Shown here one piece after another: positions 46,293 to 55,137 of a stretch of 64,000 nucleotides of DNA. Location of the stretch: positions 1 through 64,000 of the forward strand of contig JAJZNE010000106.1 of the NCBI GenBank assembly GCA_021847995.1, read 5' to 3'. The notes under the pieces were generated by a model that saw only the letters and a list, made by a program, of their open reading frames with translations, was not told where the DNA came from and did not search any database. Numbering within the stretch: position 1 is the stretch's first letter; the number at the start of each line of letters is the position of its first letter. Both the position numbers and the translations under genes were made by a program. Source of the stretch: Pseudomonadota bacterium (GTDB taxonomy: Bacteria > Pseudomonadota > Alphaproteobacteria > Acetobacterales > Acetobacteraceae).

Positions 46293-48734
46293 ATGGTTGC
46301 GATTCGTCACGTCAGGATCAGGAATATCCTCGGATCCTGGCACACATCGCCGGCCGATCCGCTGCATCAACTGGTGCAGCAGCGCATTCGTGCGACGCTG
46401 CTGAGCGGATGGCTCAAGGTCGGGCTGCTCAACGTACCCGTGGGCATTGTGGTCGCCACGATCCTGTTTGCAAGCCAATGGCGCCAAATGGGCAATCCAT
46501 GGCTGCTCACGGGCTTCGCTGCCATCGTCGCAAGCTATGCCGCGCTTCTTTGGCTGTGTCTCAGCTGGGCACATCGAAGCCCTGCGGCGGATGATGTCGG
46601 GCCACGGTTCCGGCGGCTTCTTGCCGTTCGCTTCATTCTGACGAGTTCCTGGGCATTCGGACTGGTTGCGCTGTGCGCAGTTTCGGGACCGCCCGGCGGC
46701 GGCATTCTTTTCGGCGTTTCCGGCGCGCTGATGTCGATGTCCGTCTTCAGCAGCCCGATTGCGTTCGCGATGTCGGCATGGATCCCGGCAACGATCGGGG
46801 CAATTGGCACCGCCATGCTTATCGGCACTGCGCCGACAGTATGCGCCATCGCCTACACGATTCTGACCTATTTCGCCATTCTTTCGTTCGACAAGCAAAT
46901 GATCGAACGAACCCGCAACACCATCCGCATCGAGCGGTACGCCGAAACCGTCCGCATCCTGCTGCGCGATTTCGAGGAAAACGCGAGCGACTGGCTGTGG
47001 GAGGCCGATGGCGACCTGATCCTGCGCCATGTCTCGGCACGCTTTGCCCAGGTGGCGCAGCGTCCCGCCGAGCAGATGGAAATCGGGCTGGTCGCCCTGC
47101 TCGCCGGCAACGCCGCCGACCCCCCCGATCGCAGCCTCGAGCTGCTTCAGTATCGTCTCCAGGCCCACGCCGCCTTCCGCGAACTCGTCGTGCCCGCCAT
47201 GGTCGGGGCGGAACGGCGCTGGTGGGCGCTGACTGGCAAGCCGCTGTTCAACGCCGACGGCAGCTTCGGCGGCTATCGCGGCGTCGGCTCCGATGTCACC
47301 ACCGCCCACCGCTCGCGCGAACGCATCGCCTATCTCGCCCGCCACGACACGCTCACCGACCTCGCCAACCGCGCCGGCTTCAACGACGCCATCACCCAGG
47401 CCGTCGCCGCCTGCCGCACCCAGGCCGCCGCCCTGTTCTGCCTCGATCTCGACGACTTCAAGACCATCAACGACAGCTACGGCCACGACGTGGGCGATTC
47501 GGTGCTGCGCGCCGTCGGCCAGCGCATCCGCGGCGTGCTGCGCGAACACGACATGGCCGCGCGCCTCGGCGGCGACGAATTCGCCGTCCTGCTCAGCGTC
47601 ACCGGCCGCGATGAGGCCGCCGCCGTCGCCGCCCGCCTGATCGAGGCGCTCACGCCGCCCTTCGCCTGCGGCGACCTCGACATCAAGATCGGCAGCAGCG
47701 TCGGCATCGCGCTCGCGCCCGATGACGGCGACGATCCGGAAATTCTCTACCGCAACGCCGATCTCGCCCTCTATCGCGCCAAGGCGGCGGGGCGCGGCAC
47801 CTGGCGGCTGTTCGACCCCGACATGGACCGCCTCCTGCACGATCAGCGCCTGCTCCAGCGCGACGTGCGCGAGGCGCTGCCCAAGGGCGAACTCTTCGTC
47901 GCCTATCAGCCGATCGTCGATCTGCGCAGCCGCGAACTCGTCTCGCTGGAGGCGCTGGTGCGCTGGCGCCATCCCGAGCGCGGCACCGTCCCGCCCGCCA
48001 CCTTCGTCCCCGTCGCCGAACAGAGCGGACTGATCGGCGCGATCGGCATGTTCGTGCTGACCGAGGCGGTTCATCTCGCACTGCAACTGCCGCCGCCGAT
48101 CCGCATCGCCGTCAATCTGTCGCCGCTGCAACTGCGCGACGAATCGCTGCTCGATCGCGTGCGCGCCGTGATCGAGCCGACCGGCCTGCCGCACGAGCGC
48201 ATCGAGTTCGAGATCACCGAATCGGTGGTGCTGGAAACCAGCGGCCGGTCGCTCGAGAATCTGCGCGGCCTGCGCGCGATCGGCCACCGCGTCGCCATCG
48301 ACGATTTCGGCACCGGCTATTCCTCGCTCGCCGTGCTGCGCGACTTCCCGTTCGACCGCCTGAAGATCGACCGCAGCTTCATCACCGATCTCGATGCCGA
48401 TCACGGCGACGGGCCGATCGTCAAGGCGATCATCGGTCTCGGCCGCGCCCTCGGCATCTCCGTCACCGCAGAGGGCGTGGAATACGAGCGGCAGGTCAAC
48501 CTGCTCGCCGAATACCGCTGCAACAATGCCCAGGGCTACTATTTCGCCCGGCCGCTGACGCCGGCCCAGGTGCTCGCCCTGCTCGCACCCGTCGCCGGCC
48601 AGGCCGCGCATGGCACCGTGGCGCTGCCCCTGCCGGCCCAGCAGCGGTGGGAGGACGCACCGCGCGAGGTGATCGAGCCGGCCGCCGTGGTGCGGCTGCC
48701 CCGGTCGCGCCCGCGTCTCGTCCGCAATGCCTGA
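46293..48734 (+). CDS. Membrane GGDEF-EAL c-di-GMP protein
   Basis: This 813-aa protein could both make and degrade c-di-GMP. Five or six membrane segments lie at about 30-200 (GLLNVPVGIVVATILFA and following). A PAS-like region (about 225-345) leads to a GGDEF domain with intact GGDEF (426-430) and an I-site RxxD (REHD) five residues before it, so it is probably product-inhibited. The EAL domain follows with EAL at 553-555, NLSPLQLRDESLLDRV, DDFGTGYSSLAVLRDFPFDR and KIDRSF. The start at 46293 has GGAAGG 7 bases upstream; an upstream ATG at 46242 lacks this. The 5' third has lower GC than the rest. Confidence 0.93.
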   Translation: MVAIRHVRIRNILGSWHTSPADPLHQLVQQRIRATLLSGWLKVGLLNVPVGIVVATILFASQWRQMGNPWLLTGFAAIVASYAALLWLCLSWAHRSPAADDVGPRFRRLLAVRFILTSSWAFGLVALCAVSGPPGGGILFGVSGALMSMSVFSSPIAFAMSAWIPATIGAIGTAMLIGTAPTVCAIAYTILTYFAILSFDKQMIERTRNTIRIERYAETVRILLRDFEENASDWLWEADGDLILRHVSARFAQVAQRPAEQMEIGLVALLAGNAADPPDRSLELLQYRLQAHAAFRELVVPAMVGAERRWWALTGKPLFNADGSFGGYRGVGSDVTTAHRSRERIAYLARHDTLTDLANRAGFNDAITQAVAACRTQAAALFCLDLDDFKTINDSYGHDVGDSVLRAVGQRIRGVLREHDMAARLGGDEFAVLLSVTGRDEAAAVAARLIEALTPPFACGDLDIKIGSSVGIALAPDDGDDPEILYRNADLALYRAKAAGRGTWRLFDPDMDRLLHDQRLLQRDVREALPKGELFVAYQPIVDLRSRELVSLEALVRWRHPERGTVPPATFVPVAEQSGLIGAIGMFVLTEAVHLALQLPPPIRIAVNLSPLQLRDESLLDRVRAVIEPTGLPHERIEFEITESVVLETSGRSLENLRGLRAIGHRVAIDDFGTGYSSLAVLRDFPFDRLKIDRSFITDLDADHGDGPIVKAIIGLGRALGISVTAEGVEYERQVNLLAEYRCNNAQGYYFARPLTPAQVLALLAPVAGQAAHGTVALPLPAQQRWEDAPREVIEPAAVVRLPRSRPRLVRNA

Positions 48735-48761
48735 TCCGGCGTGGTGCGGACCGCGGCCGGC

Positions 48762-49220
48762 CTATTGCGCGCACTGCGCCGCCGCCGCCTCGCGCAGCCG
48801 CCGCGCCATCGCCACCACGCCATTGCCGCGATTGGTGGACAACGCCTCGATCAGGCCGAGATCCTTGAGGAACCGCGGATCGGTCGCCACGATCTCCTCG
48901 GGCGTGCGGCCGGAATAGACGCGCAGCAGCAGCGCCACCAGCCCCGACACGATCGCCGCGTCCGAGGCGCCGGCGAAATACATCCGCCCTGCGCGCGGCG
49001 CCGCCTCCATCCACACGCGGCTCTGGCAGCCCGGCACCCGGTGCGCATCATCGGCCCAGGCGGCAGGAAACGGCGGCAGCCTGCGGCCGAGTTCGATGAT
49101 GTGCTGATAGCGGTCCATCCAGTCATCGAACACGCCCAGTTCCTCGCCGATCGCGGCGATCGCCTCGGCGGCGGTGGCGTCCTCGGGCATCACGAACGGG
49201 TCCGGCTGCATGCCCGGCAT
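48762..49220 (-). CDS. sufE: SufE-type cysteine desulfurase sulfur acceptor
   Basis: SufE accepts persulfide sulfur from SufS for Fe-S cluster assembly. The 152-aa protein has DDWMDRYQHIIELGRRLPPF, VPGCQSRVWMEA with the acceptor Cys, and SDAAIVSGLVALLLRVYSGR, followed by LGLIEALSTNRGNGVVAMAR. The length is normal. Met at 49220 is used; 49211 and 49190 are alternatives. No sufS is adjacent. Confidence 0.92.
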   Translation of the reverse strand: MPGMQPDPFVMPEDATAAEAIAAIGEELGVFDDWMDRYQHIIELGRRLPPFPAAWADDAHRVPGCQSRVWMEAAPRAGRMYFAGASDAAIVSGLVALLLRVYSGRTPEEIVATDPRFLKDLGLIEALSTNRGNGVVAMARRLREAAAAQCAQ

Positions 49221-49514
49221 GTGCGCAGGCCCCACTGCGTCGTCAACCCATCCCGGGCACCGACCATCCCCGGCACCGGCGCGGACAGCGCCGGATGCAG
49301 GCGGCAGCCGCCGACATCGCGGTGACTGGCCGCACCGGGGCCGCGCCTGGGCCGCGCGCCGTCGCGCCGGCCGGCCGGCCGCCTCGCGCTCGCCGCCGCC
49401 CCTGTCATAGCGAGCGCAGCGACGCAATCCAGGCCAGTGCAACCAGGGCGGTCCGCACCCCGCTTGCCCCTGCGCGGACAGGCCCGTGATGCGGCGCTTC
49501 GCCGCCCGGCCCGA

Positions 49515-49943
49515 TCAGGACGCGCTCTCCTCCGTCCGCGTCTGCGCGATGCGCAGCTCGCCGGCATTGATGCGCATCGCCGTGGCGTGGCCGAGGGCGA
49601 CCGCGCCCAGGCACAGCGTGACCGAAAACACGATGTTGGCAAAGGCGCGGCCGGGCGCGCCGACGCGCAGCAGATCGAGCGTTTGCAGGCTGAAGGACGA
49701 GAAGGTGGTGAACCCGCCGCACACTCCGACCATGAAGAACAGCCGCGCCGTTTCCGGCAGCGGATGGCGGCCGGTCGCCGTCGTCATGGTGCCGAAGAAG
49801 CCGATGGCGAAGGAGCCGATGATGTTGATGGCGATGGTGCCCCACGGCAGATCGCGGCTGAACGGCCCGGCCCATACCGCGAACCAGTAACGCGCCACGC
49901 TGCCCAGCGCGCCGCCGAGTGCAATCCAGAGGGTTGCCGCCAT
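49515..49943 (-). CDS. crcB: Fluoride ion channel CrcB (Fluc)
   Basis: CrcB exports fluoride as a dual-topology dimer. The 142-aa protein has four membrane helices and the family signatures [27 protein letters not shown] and [18 protein letters not shown]. The start ATG at 49943 has AAAGGACGG upstream. A fluoride riboswitch lies about 70 bp further upstream, confirming the role. Confidence 0.94.
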   Translation of the reverse strand: MAATLWIALGGALGSVARYWFAVWAGPFSRDLPWGTIAINIIGSFAIGFFGTMTTATGRHPLPETARLFFMVGVCGGFTTFSSFSLQTLDLLRVGAPGRAFANIVFSVTLCLGAVALGHATAMRINAGELRIAQTRTEESAS

Positions 49944-50011
49944 CCCGCCACCGTCCTTTCCGTTGTCGTGCGGCGGGGCGGGACACGCATCCCCCACTGC
50001 GCACGGGTCAC

Positions 50012-50066
50012 GCAGCAGGAGTCATCAGCCCGTCCGGGCGGTTTTGGGGGACTCCATCCCCATGCG
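50012..50066 (-). ncRNA. Fluoride riboswitch (crcB motif)
   Basis: On the minus strand the segment begins GGGGATGGAGTCCCCC, continues AAAACCGCCCGG and ACGGGCTGATGACTCCTGC. This matches the crcB-motif layout: a GATGG-containing 5' stem, the AACCGCC pseudoknot partner and the conserved CTGATGACTCCT block. It sits in the leader of crcB, about 70 nt before the start codon. Its presence means that crcB is likely switched on by fluoride. Exact ends are estimated. Confidence 0.9.
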
Positions 50067-50117
50067 CGTGTCGCGGGGCGGAATAGGGCAGGGCAGGCCG
50101 GGTTGGCAAGAACCCGG

Positions 50118-50786
50118 CTAGAAATCGAGGTCGGCGTAATGCGCCGGCGGCGTGAAGCCGGCGATGCGGTCGGCGAGCAGGGGGCGGAAGCTCGGCCGCG
50201 ACTTCATCCGGGCATACCAGTCGCGCGCCGCGGGGCTTACGCTCCAGTCCACGTCGCCCTGGTAATCGAGCACCGACAGATGCGCCGCCGCCGCCAGATC
50301 GGCGAGCGAGAGCACGTTGCCGGCAAGCCATTTCCGCGTCTCCGCAAGCCAGCCGAGATACTCCAGATGGGGGCGCAGATTGGCATAGCCGGCGCGCAGC
50401 GCGCGGGCATCGGGATGGCCGAGGCCGGAGATGCGCTTGTAGTATTTCTCGCCGTTGAGGTTGCGCGTCACCTCGCGGTCGAAGCGGTCGTCCCACCACG
50501 CCACCAGGCGCCGCACCTCCACCCGCTCGCCGAGCGTGGTGCCGATCAGGCCGGTATCGGGATAGGCTTCGTCGAGATATTCGCAGATGACGCCGGAATC
50601 GGCGACGGCGAGGCCGTTGTCCTCCTCCAGCACCGGCACGCTGGCGGCGGGATTGAGGGCCAGGAATCCCTCCCGCCGCTCCCACACCCGCTCGATCTTC
50701 AGCTCGAACGGCAGCCGCTTTTCCGCCAGCACAAGGCGCACCTTGCGACAATAGGGCGACAGGGGCAGGTGATAGAGCAGGCGCAT
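50118..50786 (-). CDS. Glutathione S-transferase
   Basis: This 222-aa GST has the thioredoxin-like N-terminal domain with HLPLSPYCRKVRLVLAEKRL and the cis-Pro context SVPVLEEDNGLAVADSGVI, then the all-helical domain with LSLADLAAAAHLSVLDY. SPYCRK is the usual active-site stretch of the bacterial group. It could detoxify electrophiles; the substrate is unknown. The gene ends at a perfect 8-bp inverted repeat, GCCGGGTT-N6-AACCCGGC (50097-50118), which could terminate it before the crcB riboswitch but lacks a T-run. Confidence 0.9.
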   Translation of the reverse strand: MRLLYHLPLSPYCRKVRLVLAEKRLPFELKIERVWERREGFLALNPAASVPVLEEDNGLAVADSGVICEYLDEAYPDTGLIGTTLGERVEVRRLVAWWDDRFDREVTRNLNGEKYYKRISGLGHPDARALRAGYANLRPHLEYLGWLAETRKWLAGNVLSLADLAAAAHLSVLDYQGDVDWSVSPAARDWYARMKSRPSFRPLLADRIAGFTPPAHYADLDF

Positions 50787-50832
50787 CGGCGCCGATTATG
50801 GCACCGCCGCGGCGGTCCGCAACCGGGACCGC

Positions 50833-52710
50833 TCAGCGATGCGCCCGCCGCTGCGCCTGGGCGGCCATGCGCACGCCGGCATTGGCGGCGCCGAAGCCGG
50901 CATAGCGGCGGCGTTCGGTCAGTTCAAAGAAGAACCGTTCCTCGAACGGGTCGGTATAGGCGTGGCGGAACGTACCACCCTCGTCCTCGTCATACAGCAG
51001 ATCGAGGCCGCGCAGGGCCGAAAGCGTTGCCTCGTCAAGCCCCCAGCGCGCCGCCAGGTCATCGTAGTAGTTGGCGGGAATCGGCAGCATCGGCGCACCG
51101 GCTTCGCGCACCGCGGCGGCGCTGCGCGCGATGTCGGCACAGGCGAAGGCGATGTGATGCACGCCCGCGCCGGCATAGGCCGACACGAAGCGTCCGGTCG
51201 CGGTCTTGCCGGATTCGGAGATGTTGAGCGGCAGCCGCACGCTGCCGTCGGCGCTGGTCATGGCGCGGCTGCGGATCAGGCCGAACGGGTCGGGCAGCTC
51301 GTGCAGCGCCTCCGGCAGCAGGCCGAGCAGCGCGCGGTAGAACAGCACGAAACTGTCCATCCGTCCCGAAGGCAGCGCCTGCGCCACATGGTCGATGCGC
51401 TCGATGCCGGCCGCTGTCACGTCGGCGCCGGTATCGGGCGCGGGTGCGGTCAGGTGGAAATCGTCCTCCCAGATGCTGCGTCCGTGCGGGTCCGGCTCGA
51501 CCAGATGGATCATCGTGCCGTCCGGTGCGCGCAGCGCCGGCAGACGGCGCTCGCCGGGGCCGGTGTTCTCCTGCCAGGCGGGGCACAGCAGGGCGGCGGC
51601 GCGGGCGAGCGTGCGTGCCGTGTCATCGACGCGCAGGGCCATCGCGCACACCGACGGGCCGTGCATGTGGAAATGCTCCGCCGCCGCGCTGTCGGGTTCG
51701 GCATTCAGCACCAGATTGACACGTCCCTGCCGCCACAGCTGCACCGCCTTCGACCGGTGCGTGCCGGCATGGCGGAAGCCGAGCGTGCCGAGGAATGCAG
51801 CGAGCGCCGCACCGCTCGGCTCATCGACGGCGAATTCCAGGAACTCGAACCCGTCCAGCACCGGCGGCGCCGGCAGCGTCCGTCCGCCGGCCTCGGCCTC
51901 CACCATGACCAGCGAGCGCAGCCCGTCCCGCGCGATCAGGCGTGCCGGTGCGGCACGGAAATCGTCGTTGAAAACTTCGAGACTGAGCGGGCCGCGATAG
52001 CCGGCCGCCAGCACCGCCCGCACGAAGCCGGTGACGTCAAGGCTGCCCTGGAACGGAAAATTCCGATGATGCCGGCTCCACGACAGCATATCCATCGACA
52101 GGCGCGGCGCATCCGCCAGCTGCACGAAGAAGATCTTTTCCGCCGGCACCTCGCCGATCCCGTCGAGGTTGTCGCCGGGGGCGAGGGTGTGGAAACTGTC
52201 GAGCACGAGGCCGAGCGCCGGATGACCGGCCTCCCGCACGATCCGCCATGCCTGCCGCCAGCGGGAGACATGCCGCCCCCAGGCCAGGGCCTCATAGCCG
52301 ACGCGCAATCCGCGCCGCGCCGCGCGCTCCGCCATCGCCGCCAGATCGGCCGCGGCCCGCGCGGGATCATCCAGCGCCGCCGGATGGACATTGCTGCACA
52401 CCAGCAGGTCGGTCGCGCCCAGCGCCACCATCACGTCGAACTTGCGTTCCGCGCGGTCGAGGTTGCGGCTCTGCTGCGGCGCCGGCATCGCCTCGAAATC
52501 GCGGAACGGCTGGAACAGGACGATGGCAAGGCCGAGATCGGCGGCGATGCGCCGCACCTCGGCGGGCGTGCCGTCGAACGTGAGCAGGTCGTTCTCGAAG
52601 ATTTCCACTCCGTCGAAGCCGACCGCCGCCGCCGCCTCCAGCTTGTCGGGCAGGGTGCCGCTGAGCGAGACGGTGGCGATCGACTTTCGCAGCGGCGGCG
52701 CGTCGGACAT
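50833..52710 (-). CDS. quiC: 3-dehydroshikimate dehydratase, QuiC1-type (TIM barrel fused to HPPD-like domain)
   Basis: This 625-aa two-domain protein matches the Pseudomonas QuiC1 layout: an N-terminal xylose-isomerase-like TIM barrel and a C-terminal pair of VOC/hydroxyphenylpyruvate dioxygenase-like modules. The barrel metal ligands can be placed in VGYEALAWG (Glu), LVLDSFHTLAPGD (Asp), FVQLADAPRL (Gln) and LSLEVFNDDFR (Glu). The C-terminal half contains HIAFACADI and FFFELTERR, the metal-binding ends of HPPD. The enzyme dehydrates 3-dehydroshikimate to protocatechuate. An MFS permease and a shikimate dehydrogenase lie directly upstream on the same strand. Confidence 0.88.
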   Translation of the reverse strand: MSDAPPLRKSIATVSLSGTLPDKLEAAAAVGFDGVEIFENDLLTFDGTPAEVRRIAADLGLAIVLFQPFRDFEAMPAPQQSRNLDRAERKFDVMVALGATDLLVCSNVHPAALDDPARAAADLAAMAERAARRGLRVGYEALAWGRHVSRWRQAWRIVREAGHPALGLVLDSFHTLAPGDNLDGIGEVPAEKIFFVQLADAPRLSMDMLSWSRHHRNFPFQGSLDVTGFVRAVLAAGYRGPLSLEVFNDDFRAAPARLIARDGLRSLVMVEAEAGGRTLPAPPVLDGFEFLEFAVDEPSGAALAAFLGTLGFRHAGTHRSKAVQLWRQGRVNLVLNAEPDSAAAEHFHMHGPSVCAMALRVDDTARTLARAAALLCPAWQENTGPGERRLPALRAPDGTMIHLVEPDPHGRSIWEDDFHLTAPAPDTGADVTAAGIERIDHVAQALPSGRMDSFVLFYRALLGLLPEALHELPDPFGLIRSRAMTSADGSVRLPLNISESGKTATGRFVSAYAGAGVHHIAFACADIARSAAAVREAGAPMLPIPANYYDDLAARWGLDEATLSALRGLDLLYDEDEGGTFRHAYTDPFEERFFFELTERRRYAGFGAANAGVRMAAQAQRRAHR

Positions 52711-52754
52711 GGCGGGGACGTGCTCCGGAAAATGAGGCCGGCGCGCCGCTTCTA

Positions 52755-54089
52755 TCACGCCGCCACGGCGCGCGGCGAGACCTGCATGCGGTGGAGATCG
52801 CCGATCACGAAGATCCACGACAGCGCACCGACCAGCGCCACCGCGCCCACGAACGCCAGCGCCCAGACGAACGAGCCGGTCGCCTGCACGATGAAGCCGA
52901 TCACCAGCGGGATGACGATGCCGGAGAGATTGGCGGAGGCATTGAACAGCCCGCCGACCAGCCCGAGCAGGCCGGGCGGCGTCACCTCCGACAGCACCGA
53001 CCAGCCGGAGGACGACATCGATTGCGCGAAGAACGCCAGCGAAAGGATGGCGATGACCAGCGCATCGTTGGCGACCCAGTTGCACAGCACGATGGTCGAG
53101 GCGAACACGAGGCCGGTGATCACCGGCAGCTTGCGCGCCACATTCAGCGAAACGCCGCGGCGCAGCATGGCGTCGGACCACCAGCCGGCGAACAGGATGC
53201 CGAAGAAGCCGGCGATGTACGGGAGCGAGGTGAAGAAACCCACCTTGATCCAGCCCATGTGCCGCTCGGTCGCGAGATAGGTCGGGAACCATGTCAGGAA
53301 GAACACGAACGTCGAATAGACGCTGAACTGGCCGAGGCACAGGCCCCACATCTGGCGATGGCGGAACAGCTCGCCGATCAGCCGCCATTCGAACCTGGTC
53401 CCCCGCGTATCGCGCCCGACCAGGCCGCCGCCCTGCTGGATATAGGCGAGCTCGGCGGCATTCGCCGTCCGGCTCTCGTACGGCTCGCGATAGAAGAACC
53501 ACCAGACGATCGCGAACAGCAGCCCGACGGTGCCGGTGGTGAGGAACAGCGCGCGCCAGCCGGAAGCGGCCAGGAGCCAGAACAGCCCCGGCGTCAGGAA
53601 GCCGAGGCCGACATACTCGGCGGCGGTATAGACCCCGATCGCGCGCGCCCGCTCGCTGCGCGGGAACCACATTGCGACGACATTGCTGTTGGCCGGGAAA
53701 CACGGCGCCTCCGCCAGACCGAGGCCGAGGCGGAAGCCGACCAGCATGGCGAAGCCGCTGGCGAAGGCATGCAGCAGCGTGAACAGCGACCAGAAGGACA
53801 GCGCGAAGAAATAGATCAGCCGGTTGCCGAAGCGGTCGAGCAGCGCGCCGGCGGGGATCTGGACCAGAAAATAGCTCCACGAGAACGCCGAGAACACGAC
53901 GCCCATCAGCGCCGCATCCAGACCGAACTCCTGCCTGAGCGACGGGGCGGCGATGCCGAGCACGGCACGATCGAGATAGTTGGTCAGCACCGCGACCGAA
54001 AGCAGCGCCAGCATGGTCACGCGCACGCGCGTGCGCGGACCGGAAGCGGCGAGCGGCGGATCGGGCGGTACCTCAAGGGCAGCGGACAT
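52755..54089 (-). CDS. MFS transporter (anion:cation symporter type), probably shikimate/quinate uptake
   Basis: This 444-aa permease has 12 membrane segments and the ACS-family signature YLDRAVLGIAAPSLRQEFG, then GALLDRFGNRLIYF (motif A) and GLGLAEAPCFPANSNVVAMW. It is similar in style to the D-galactonate/hexuronate-type uniporters, which move acidic organic substrates with H+. Its place between quiC and the shikimate dehydrogenase gene points to shikimate or quinate import. Spacing is 44 bp to quiC and 30 bp to the dehydrogenase, consistent with one operon. Confidence 0.87.
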   Translation of the reverse strand: MSAALEVPPDPPLAASGPRTRVRVTMLALLSVAVLTNYLDRAVLGIAAPSLRQEFGLDAALMGVVFSAFSWSYFLVQIPAGALLDRFGNRLIYFFALSFWSLFTLLHAFASGFAMLVGFRLGLGLAEAPCFPANSNVVAMWFPRSERARAIGVYTAAEYVGLGFLTPGLFWLLAASGWRALFLTTGTVGLLFAIVWWFFYREPYESRTANAAELAYIQQGGGLVGRDTRGTRFEWRLIGELFRHRQMWGLCLGQFSVYSTFVFFLTWFPTYLATERHMGWIKVGFFTSLPYIAGFFGILFAGWWSDAMLRRGVSLNVARKLPVITGLVFASTIVLCNWVANDALVIAILSLAFFAQSMSSSGWSVLSEVTPPGLLGLVGGLFNASANLSGIVIPLVIGFIVQATGSFVWALAFVGAVALVGALSWIFVIGDLHRMQVSPRAVAA

Positions 54090-54119
54090 TTCTTTCTCCC
54101 GTTGGTGGATCGATGGATG

Positions 54120-54992
54120 TCAGGCGAAGTCGGCGAAGCGGCGCAGCATGCGGGCGATGTCGGGAGATGTGCCGGTGAACAGGCGCAGCGCCTCCGCCGC
54201 CTGCAACACCGCCATGCCGCCGCCGTCGAGCGTGCGGCAGCCGAGGGCACGGGCGCGGCGCAGCAATTCGGTCTCGAGCGGGAAGTAGATCACCTCCGCG
54301 ACCCACAGCGCCGGGTGCAGCGCCGCCGCCGGCACCGGCAGGCCGGGATGGCCCTGCATGCCGACCGGTGAGGTCTGCACCAGGCCCTGGGCGGCGGCGA
54401 GTTCGTCGGCGACCGGCCCGGCGAGGCGTGCCCGCCCGGCACCGAAGCGGGCCGCGAGGCTGGCGGCCAGGCCGCCCGCGCGGGCGGCATCGAGATCGTG
54501 CAGCACCAGTTGCTCGACCCCGAGCGTCAGCAGCGCATGCGCGACCGCGGCCCCGGCGCCGCCCGCCCCCACCTGCACCACCCGCCCGAGCGCCGCGCCC
54601 GGCAGCCCGCGGCGGAAATTCTCGGCGAATCCCCACCAGTCGGTGTTGTGGCCGATGCTGCGGCCGTCGCGGAACAGAACGGTGTTCACCGCCCCGATGG
54701 CGCGCGCATCGTCCGACACCTCATCGAGCAGCGGGATCACCGCCTGCTTGAACGGGTGCGTGACATTGAGCCCGTCGAAGCCGAACGCCGCCGCCTCGGC
54801 CAGCATGGCGGGCAGGGCCGCGGCATCGCGGCCGAGGCGCTCGAAATCGACCGGCCGATAGACGTAGCGCAGGCCGAGCGCCTCCCCTTCGGCCTCGTGC
54901 ATGGCGGGGCTGCGCGAGCCGCCGATGCCGCCGCCGAACAGGCCGCAGAGAAAGGATGTCCGGGGCGCCTCCGGCAGTGCGGTCTGGGTCAT
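54120..54992 (-). CDS. Shikimate (quinate) dehydrogenase, catabolic-cluster copy
   Basis: This 290-aa AroE-family enzyme interconverts shikimate and 3-dehydroshikimate. The N-terminal substrate domain has FGGGIGGSRSPAMHEAEGEA and LNVTHPFKQAVIPLLDEV (catalytic Lys) with NTVLF, NTDWWGF. The Rossmann motif is VGAGGAGAAVAHALL, followed by LVLHDLD; the Asp after strand 2 suggests NAD rather than NADP. A second AroE outside this window would be expected for the biosynthetic role. It is the first gene of the catabolic operon. Confidence 0.88.
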   Translation of the reverse strand: MTQTALPEAPRTSFLCGLFGGGIGGSRSPAMHEAEGEALGLRYVYRPVDFERLGRDAAALPAMLAEAAAFGFDGLNVTHPFKQAVIPLLDEVSDDARAIGAVNTVLFRDGRSIGHNTDWWGFAENFRRGLPGAALGRVVQVGAGGAGAAVAHALLTLGVEQLVLHDLDAARAGGLAASLAARFGAGRARLAGPVADELAAAQGLVQTSPVGMQGHPGLPVPAAALHPALWVAEVIYFPLETELLRRARALGCRTLDGGGMAVLQAAEALRLFTGTSPDIARMLRRFADFA

Positions 54993-55038
54993 GGCTCCTC
55001 CCGTGATGCGCGGCGCCTGGCTGGCCGGCGCGAGTTGG

Positions 55039-55092
55039 ACGGAATAGTCCGTTCACAAGTGCCGCCTTATCAGGCATGCTCGTCCCTGTCAA
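55039..55092. promoter_or_regulatory. Promoter and operator between the shikimate operon and the TetR gene
   Basis: On the minus strand TTGACA (55087-55092) followed 15-17 bp later by GATAAGG (about 55064-55070) gives a promoter for the catabolic operon. An inverted repeat ACGGA-ATAG-TCCGT (55039-55052) lies just downstream of it, where a repressor would block transcription. The divergent TetR gene is the obvious candidate regulator. Binding is inferred. Confidence 0.55.
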
Positions 55093-55137
55093 ACACAATC
55101 GCCGGCAACCGCAGCCGGCCAGCCCTGGGGGTCACCG

